From NCBI GenBank assembly GCA_001692895.1, contig KV748210.1:868001-932000 (forward strand): a DNA stretch of 64,000 nt, read 5' to 3'. Origin of the DNA: Cenococcum geophilum 1.58. Taxonomy: Eukaryota; Ascomycota; Dothideomycetes; Gloniales; Gloniaceae. The first letter of the stretch is position 1. Every line of letters begins with the position of its first letter. A program made the position numbers and the translations under genes. A model generated the notes under the pieces. It ran no database searches and was not told the origin of the DNA. It worked only from the letters and a program-made list of their open reading frames with translations. This document shows, one piece after another, positions 58,030-64,000 of the stretch.

Positions 58030-58940
58030 TGTGGCTTTATCATTCGTGAAGTGTGGGAAGAGGGAGTGTGGCAGGAGGTAGGGAGCGGTTTGACTATCAT
58101 GATCTATCAGATGGCGGCTTTCTGTCGCTACTTGCCTCCGAAGATGAGGGAATTCCAGCTACGACTAAGTTCTAGAATAAATAATATAGAACAGCGCGGG
58201 AAAAGATATATCGGGGAAACCTTTCGTGGCCTGCTGGTGAATAGATCGAGGTCGCCAGTCCAGTGTGAGGTGCCCATAAAGTATGCTAAGACCAGCAGTC
58301 CAGAAAGGAAGTGTGTTGAGAATGATTCTTGTGGCAAAGGTGGAAGAAGATTAGAACATTTCTTGAAAATGTAAGGGAACGATTGTACCCCGACTTCGAT
58401 TCTCACGGTGCCCCCCTGTGTATGCATCTGCCCAGAGCGCCGAACCAAAAGTGTCTAATGAAGGGGTATGAAGCAATGCCACGGCTATTTAGCGTTGAGA
58501 TTTCAACCCATGGGTATAATGCTATTGATATCGCGAGAGAGATGACGTTTAAAGAGAGAGAGTGTGTGTGATACCGAGACGGATACCGAGACGTCTGGAG
58601 ACAAAGGACAGAGATAAGAGAGTAAAAAATGGCCAAGCAGCGCGCGGTCCTGGCTGCCGATGAGGGTGTCATCATGGAGCTGGAGAAGCCGTCTTTGTGC
58701 GGTGCAGACGTGAGGCGCAGGATTGCTGGAGCCAACTGAGTTCACGAACTGTTCGGGTTAGCTATGATAGGAAGTCGCGGCTTCGGGCAGACCAATTGAA
58801 GAGTTATCCATCGATTTTGCATTAATAGAAATAATAATGCAGCGCCAGCGTGGAGCCGATTCAAGTATGAGGCGTGGTGGCTGGATCAAAAAAGGAGCTG
58901 ACTAAAACCTCCACACGTGTGGGACCACGCTTGGCGGCAC
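58030..58940. other. GC-richer upstream region of the Zn2Cys6 gene
   Basis: Divergent frames of 80-110 codons occur on both strands (58,051-58,374 plus; 58,128-58,448 and 58,403-58,735 minus) but overlap and match nothing. A short purine run with agagagag and gtgtgtgt lies at 58,553-58,570. It probably contains the promoter of the Zn2Cys6 gene; no element can be named. Confidence 0.4.
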
Positions 58941-58979
58941 TCTACGTAGCCGAAATAAGTGTCGGTTTGGGGCACGTGC
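58940..58979 (+). repeat. Left terminal inverted repeat
   Basis: 40 bp identical to the complement of 60,374-60,413, including the flanking ctcta/tagag. After it the two ends diverge (cgccccaccc against gcacccacc). Confidence 0.93.
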
Positions 58980-59109
58980 ACGCCCCACCCAAACAAAGCC
59001 CCTAAGCATGCCTCAATCATAACAAACCTCACGACACCACCATTTCGCACCCAAATTCGTTTGGTGCAATTACCAATTATAACCCAAGTTACTAAGGAGC
59101 CTGCATCCC

Positions 59110-60310
59110 GAAAGATGCGGGCTAAACACTTTACCCTACCCCTAGAATTATACTATAACGCTAGGGAAAATAAGCATCTAAAGACTCCTCTACGCATAGG
59201 AGTTCTCTACGCCAAAATCTTTAGCCAATTACTGGGTAAGGCTATTCCTCCAGCTATTATATAGTAGGCTACTAGAATTGCTAAGCGCTCTTAGTAACGT
59301 ATTATAGCCTTAAAGCAATATAGAACTATATATAATTTTAGGCTAGAAATAAGAGGGAGAAATTAAGCCCTTATAAAGGAAGATACCCACGCTATTACCG
59401 TGTATTTAAACAACCCTAATCTTAATTAAGACTTAAAATTAGCCCTATAGCAGACTATTATTTAAGAGGCCCTAAATTATAAAGATCTTCTAATGGTTCT
59501 AACTTAGAGAATAGGTTGCTAACCTCTTAGAAATAAGCCAATTTAAAGAGCTATAAAAGAGGATAAAGGATATATTAATGTAAAGATAGAGGAAGAGAAG
59601 TAGCTTAACCTAGAGCAGGCAGATAAAAGAAAGAATTAGTACTATTTATAGCTAAAAGAAAAACCCCATCCCAAGGACTGGAATAATGTTACTTTTTACA
59701 ATAAATATTACTTTAGTTTAGGTACAGAAGAAACCCATAGAATTAAGAGAAGGAGTAGTAATCTTTACCGCTATTTGCTATAGAATATTTATAGGAAAAA
59801 GGGAGTTACTAAAAAGGATAAAAAGGAGAAAGCCTAAGAGAAGAAGCATCTTAAACTGTTTAATATCTTTATTATTATTGGCAGGACCTAAAAGAAGTTC
59901 TTCTTATATAAGGTAAATAACCAGGTAGGCAAAATAAGCTTAAAAGCCTATACCGAGCAGGTATTGCCATGGCTTTTTTTAAAGTTTAATATTAAGGGAA
60001 TTACTTTATATTAGGATGCAGATTTAGCGCATAAATTAAGGAAGTCTTTAGCCTGGGCAAAGGAATAGGACTTAAAGCTTCTAATATTACCTAGTCTATT
60101 ATTAGATCTATTAATTATGGAGTCCTTAGCCCATCCTATTAAGAAGAAGTTCCATTTAAAGCGCGTAGAAGAGGAGGATATAGCATTAGAGCGTTTTATA
60201 GATGTTTGGGAGAATTAAGTAGATCAGAAGAAGATTGTAGAGATGTACAGCTGGTATACGAAGCGCCTGTATGAGTGCATTAGGGCTGACGGGCAGATAA
60301 CTCGATATTG
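59110..60310 (+). pseudogene. DDE transposase (Tc1/mariner, DDE_3 type) pseudogene
   Basis: The plus strand reads RIGVLYAKIFSQLLGKAIPP in an N-terminal helix-turn-helix region. The catalytic core follows: SLKAYTEQVLPWLFLKFNI near 59,940, then GITLY*DADLAHKLRKSLA with the conserved second Asp near 60,010-60,050, then LLILP..., IMESLAHPIKKKFHLKRVEE in the third catalytic segment near 60,120-60,175, and the family-typical end IVEMYSWYTKRLYECIRADG at 60,236-60,295. Internal stops are TAG/TAA. The last 100 codons are nearly open. The resemblance to fungal mariner-type transposases is in motif order. Inactive. Confidence 0.88.
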
Positions 60311-60373
60311 AATTGATTTGGCTGTATTATGGTGTTATAAACGATGATCGTAAAGCATGATTTTGGTGGGTGC

Positions 60374-60413
60374 GCACGTGCCCCAAACCGACACTTATTT
60401 CGGCTACGTAGAG
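60374..60413 (-). repeat. Right terminal inverted repeat
   Basis: 40 bp, exact inverted copy of 58,940-58,979. Confidence 0.93.
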
Positions 60414-60550
60414 CGGCATTTCGCGGCGTTCCTGCACGTCGCGCGGAACACCAGATCATCAGCCCTGGCGTGCGTCCGGCTGAGTGCATTCGATTTACCG
60501 AGTTCGCGGAACCTTTCGTCAAGGTTCAGCCCAAAATCGCTTATCGAATG

Positions 60551-60854
60551 TCAACCTCCTGCAGCAGAAAGCACTAATAGTAAGGCAACCGCGCCCATTA
60601 TGCAACCCACGCTCAAAGTGATATGTCCCATCCCTTTTTGTATGCACAGTAACCGATCCCCGGTCGTCACCGATTTCATTTCATTCTCCAATTCATCCGA
60701 AGTCGCCCCAGCCCAATACGAGGCGCCCACCATAATGCCACCAGCAACAAGAGGCGATACTGTTCTTCGAGCGTATCTCCGAGTGCCCCAACCGCGACTT
60801 GCCCAAATATGGTTAGCCGGAACCGTGACCCTAGAGCCTTCTCAACAACGAAGT
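60551..60854 (-). pseudogene. Fragment of a possible membrane-protein gene
   Basis: About 100 open minus-strand codons, with no start at the upstream edge, ending in a stop at 60,551. They read ANHIWASRGWGTRRYARRTV, a first hydrophobic stretch (PLVAGGIMVGASYWAG), then ITLSVGCIMGAVALLLVLSA, a strong membrane helix. The opposite strand is also open (177 codons, 60,357-60,890), but that frame starts inside the transposon end and is Ser/Pro/Arg-rich, so I prefer the minus strand. Not recognised. The fragment is cut off by the transposon on one side and the Copia LTR on the other. Confidence 0.38.
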
Positions 60855-60895
60855 TCTAGTTTTGTCACTAGCATAACGGAGAGCAACTAGACTTC

Positions 60896-61090
60896 TGTCG
60901 ATCGGTAGTCCGTGCACCGATTGTAAGGTAAGATTGAGGACTCTGTCTATTCAAACTATAAAGGAAAAAGACTATATATACATGNGGTAGTACCCCCCAC
61001 AGGGGTCCCTAGAGAATCGGTGAAACTAGATTGAAACCAGGTCGAGACAAATCTGAAGCTGATGTCTGACAGTACCCGTCACGGTCGACA
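60896..61090 (-). mobile_element. Copia LTR (3' LTR of a minus-strand element)
   Basis: Starts TGTCGA and ends TCGACA on the plus strand, giving TG...CA ends with a 6-bp inverted match. Immediately right of it is caccccccc, which on the element's strand is a polypurine tract next to the 3' LTR. It shares an internal block with the solo LTR at 56,955. By alignment with that LTR its left end could instead lie near 60,913. The one ambiguous base of the window (n) is at 60,985. Unlike the element body, it is not strongly decayed. Confidence 0.75.
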
Positions 61091-61105
61091 CACCCCCCCA
61101 GCTTT
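61091..61105 (-). other. Polypurine tract of the Copia element
   Basis: On the minus strand this reads gctgggggggtg directly before the 3' LTR, the usual position for plus-strand DNA priming in LTR retrotransposons. Confidence 0.7.
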
Positions 61106-64000
61106 AAGCTGTCCTGCAGGTTAAAGCTGTATCACAAGTCTTGGTATAGTGTTAAGTCAAATTTACCTTTATTAATTTAGATCCTCTCCTTAATATTAAC
61201 CAGGTTTAATTAATAAACGAATATCTCGTGCTTCTGCCTTAGCAGAGCTTTAGTTAGTCCGTCTGCTACTATTGCTACAGTAGGCGTCCAATTAATCTTA
61301 ATTTAATCGTCACGTACCTCTTAACGTAACTAGTGGTAGTATATGTCGACGTATTGGAGCTTCGTAGATAGCTCTAGTCCGTCTTTTATAAGCAGTCGAA
61401 TCGTCTATAGATTATTGCAGTTAATTATCTACCTATTATCTAAGGTTAATCCGATTTCTTTAAAGAAGCAACTCTACTAGATTAATTCCGTGCCTATATA
61501 TAATAGAGCTATAAGCTCTGCCTTAGTACTTAACTTTATTACTAACGTCTACTTAGTAGAGCGCTAGTTAATTAGTCCCCTAAATAGGGTAAATAGATAT
61601 CCTTCCGTACTATATCTATTTATTAAGTCGTCTCTAAACACTGCGTTATTTGCTCCCGTAAAGACTTAACTCCCTATACTATATCCTAAGTATTTAATCG
61701 CAAGAGTCCTCGTCTAATAGAGGTAGGCGATCGCTTGACGAGCTGCGGCGTCGTAAAGGGGTAAGGGATTTTGTAGAAATTCCGACAGCTTGCTTAAAGC
61801 TTAAGCTGCATTAGGTCTTATAATATAGGTCGCGTAGAGAAGTAATCCGATCATCCTCTAGTAGACATAGGTGTCTTAATTTAAAGCTTCCTCCGGGTTT
61901 GGTAGGAGCCCGTTAGTGCTTATAGGTATACTAACTAAGCGCGTGTTAGTTAAATAAAAGTTATTAGCGATCTTCTTAATATAGGAGTTTTAATAGAGCC
62001 ATAGCTTCCTCTAACTCCTATCTCTTAAGACTTAAATTCCTAGGAACTAGGACAGTTTACCTAGGTCCTTTATCTCGTATTTCTTTATAAGCGCAGTCTT
62101 AAAGCTTAGAAGCTCTAACTGGTTCCCCTTAGTACTTATAGCACAGATATCGTCTATATAAAAGAACATAATTAGCTAATTGTTATAGTAGAGATACGGC
62201 TCTCCGCTAACAGGCTTTAACCCTAATTTAGTTAGTTCCTAACTTAAGTTATTATACTAGAGATATGGCAATCATTAAAGTCCGTAGAGAGCTCTGCGTA
62301 GTAGTAGACATTTGCCCTTAATAGTAAATCCATCTAGACACTTAATATAGACTATTTCGTTAATTAAGCTATTCGCGAACGCGTTAATAGCGTCGCCCTG
62401 CCAAACGTCCAAATTAAATGCTGTAATGACTGCTATAAGAGCCTTAAAGACCTTAGCTGCCAAAGTCGCCGTATAGGTGTCCTTATATATTAACTCTTAT
62501 AGATCGCCTCTTACATAAAGTCGTGCCTTAAACTTCGTTAGATATCCGTTAGTGTCCGTTTTATAGGTAAATCTCTAGGTAGTAGGCACTGTTTTAACTA
62601 ATAGAGTTTTATCTACGACCTTAAATATTCTATAACCCTTTAGGTCAGTATACTCTTTTATAGCAGCAGTAAGGAAATCTTCCCTATACTAGTGTCTTAT
62701 AAGCTCCTTCTAGTTCTTAGGTAAAGGTGGTAGCTTATTATAATGGATTTTCCTATAATATTTTAGGCCTATATAGAAGGCTACCTAAAGCGCTTTAAAG
62801 CTATCTACCTCCTTAAGGTAAGTCAAATAAGCCATATATCGTTTAGGTAGCCTCTTTAATTATTTACCTTTTATAATATTATCTTCCTTAACAGCTACAC
62901 CGTCTTTATCCTTTAAGTTATCCTCTATAGGTATATATTTGTAATACAGTTATTAACGGGTAGAGAGAGCTAAGGAGCTTAAGAATTCTTTAGTAGGAAT
63001 CGACTGAGGTTCTAGCGTCTTGTCTAGGGTAGGAAGGGCAGGTAGGAAATCGTCCTTTAAGGTTTATAAGCTTACTACGTTATCATCTTAATTAGTCGCT
63101 TAGTCTTAATTTCCACTAGAATCTGCCTATTAATTTCTACCGTTTTCCACTTAAATCTTATCTAAAGTCTTGTTGTCCTTATCTAACGTTTTATTAAGCT
63201 CTTTTTAAAGCGTCCTATTAATATGCAACACATTAATTACCTTTAAAATTTAATTAGCGCGTTTTTGGAGCAGATTCGCAAGATCTGGCTAACCGTCGTT
63301 ATAAAGCAACTGCTTATTAAATATCACGTCTCTTATTTAAATTACCTTTTTTTTACTAGGTATATAGACCCTAAAGATATTCATTAACTAGTATCTAACT
63401 AGGTATCTAATATAAGCTCTTAGCTTAAGCTTTTAAGTGTATAGGAGGTTATATTTAAGCGGGTAAGCTCTGCAGCCGTATATATATAGATAAGCTATAT
63501 TTAGCTTTAATAGTGAGAGCCCTAGTGCTAACTAAAGCTTCTTAAAAGGTGTTATCTAGCTAAGCTAGGCGTTCGGTATCCGATTAATTAAATACACTAT
63601 AGCTCTAACAATCTCTAGCTAGAGCTCTTCTAGTAATTAAGCTTTAATTCGCATATAACGAGACTTAATAATAATCACCCCCCTAGAACGTTTAATAGAA
63701 CTGTTTTAAGACTTCGTATATAGAGCCAATTACTCCACTATAATTCCTTCTTAGTTCGTCTAACTATAGAAGTCGCCACTAAGGGAGGTCTCGCTATTAA
63801 CTCGGATAACTACAATCTTCTAATTATATTAACGCTTCACCCTGTTTAAATATCGTATAATTACTTATATTAACAACAACTTTTAGGCAAAGGTCTCCAC
63901 CTCGTTTATTTGCAGAAATTCATTATAGAAATATATCGTCTATTTATAACCGTTATACGCCACAATCTCCTAGAATAAGTCAATATGCACTTAGTAGAAG
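61091..64000 (-). mobile_element. Ty1/Copia retrotransposon pol region, decayed, runs off the window
   Basis: Domain order on the minus strand (right to left) is integrase, reverse transcriptase, RNase H, the Copia order. Integrase end near 63,550-63,690: SRYMRIKA*LLEELWLEIV then YLINR. Reverse transcriptase: KARLYVRGDL near 62,525, FNLDVWQGDAINAF near 62,400, GKCLLLRRALYGL near 62,280-62,310, and the catalytic YIDD at 62,160-62,149 (MFFYIDDICAISTKGNQLE). Then YEIKDLGKL-like text near 62,070. RNase H: KAELIALLYIGTELI near 61,500 and the closing VADGLTKAL at 61,269-61,243. Stops are TAG/TAA throughout. Gag, protease and the 5' LTR lie beyond 64,000. Confidence 0.95.

Larger units (their letters stand above)
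58940..60413 (+). mobile_element. Tc1/mariner-type DNA transposon, decayed body, perfect ends
   Basis: Inverted ends of 40 bp match perfectly: 58,940-58,979 and 60,374-60,413 (core cgtagccgaaataagtgtcg). Removing a TA duplication at 58,943-58,944 and 60,409-60,410 leaves an element of 1,464 bp; a second TA pair, 4 bp inside, is equally possible. The body encodes a decayed transposase on the plus strand. Flanks are undecayed GC-richer DNA. Confidence 0.9.

Noticed and set aside
60357..60890. The longest open frame, 177 codons on the plus strand
   Set aside because: It starts inside the transposon's inverted repeat, is Ser/Pro/Arg-rich, and lies opposite a minus-strand frame with membrane segments that looks more protein-like.
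1..64000. A Starship-type giant element
   Set aside because: Accessory content, host genes and decay would fit, but I found no DUF3435 tyrosine-recombinase captain, no characteristic cargo families and no element ends.
1..64000. CRISPR arrays, operons, ribosome binding sites
   Set aside because: The sequence is fungal. The tandem arrays have no spacer structure, and prokaryotic signals are not expected or seen.
1..64000. rRNA or 5S genes
   Set aside because: No stretch showed conserved rRNA sequence, though a covariance search was not possible.

Overview
The window looks like filamentous ascomycete (Pezizomycotina) DNA dominated by a large repeat-decayed, AT-rich isochore. CpA and TpG are scarce and TpA (tata, cta, tag) is in great excess. 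Almost no open frame exceeds 100 codons, yet long stretches still translate into protein-like sequence in one frame if TAG/TAA (from CAG, CAA and TGG) are read through. That is the signature of repeat-induced point mutation (RIP). Two protein families recognised inside the decay, a BLM10/PA200 proteasome activator and a D-lactate dehydrogenase, together with spliceosomal introns of about 46-48 nt with CTAAC branch points near 57.7 kb, support a fungal origin.

Layout. 1-49 kb: continuous RIP-decayed DNA. It holds a near full-length BLM10/PA200 pseudogene (about 3.5-9.0 kb, minus), a pseudogene with a 23-codon tandem repeat (10.9-12.5 kb), a duplicated membrane-protein gene pair (14.1-14.9 and 25.5-26.3 kb) with shared upstream DNA, a duplicated zinc-motif gene pair (15.8-17.9 kb), two more pseudogenes with in-phase tandem repeats (22.8 and 24.2 kb), a zinc-finger-like pseudogene (28.5-31.4 kb), a chromodomain-like pseudogene (34.7-37.0 kb), and a diverged pair of unknown genes (41.5 and 47.9 kb). 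Several non-coding segments recur two to four times. 49.0-50.3 kb: an undecayed GC-richer island, followed by a partly open coding fragment to 50.54 kb. 51.4-56.0 kb: decay resumes, with an acidic-tail pseudogene, two adjacent minisatellites, a hairpin element and a D-lactate dehydrogenase pseudogene. 56.0-61.1 kb: a second GC-richer block with a solo LTR flanked by a 5-bp duplication, a broken Zn2Cys6 transcription-factor gene, a Tc1/mariner-type element with perfect inverted ends but a decayed body, and a Copia LTR. 61.1-64.0 kb: the decayed pol region of a minus-strand Ty1/Copia element that runs off the window.

No intact, confidently functional gene was found. The picture is of an accessory or heterochromatic region where transposons and duplicated host genes were inactivated together. 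The GC-richer blocks mark unique DNA that escaped. The items most worth a second look are the RIP-inactivated copies of housekeeping genes, the paralogous pairs that share flanking DNA, and the group of pseudogenes with tandem repeats whose unit length is a multiple of three.
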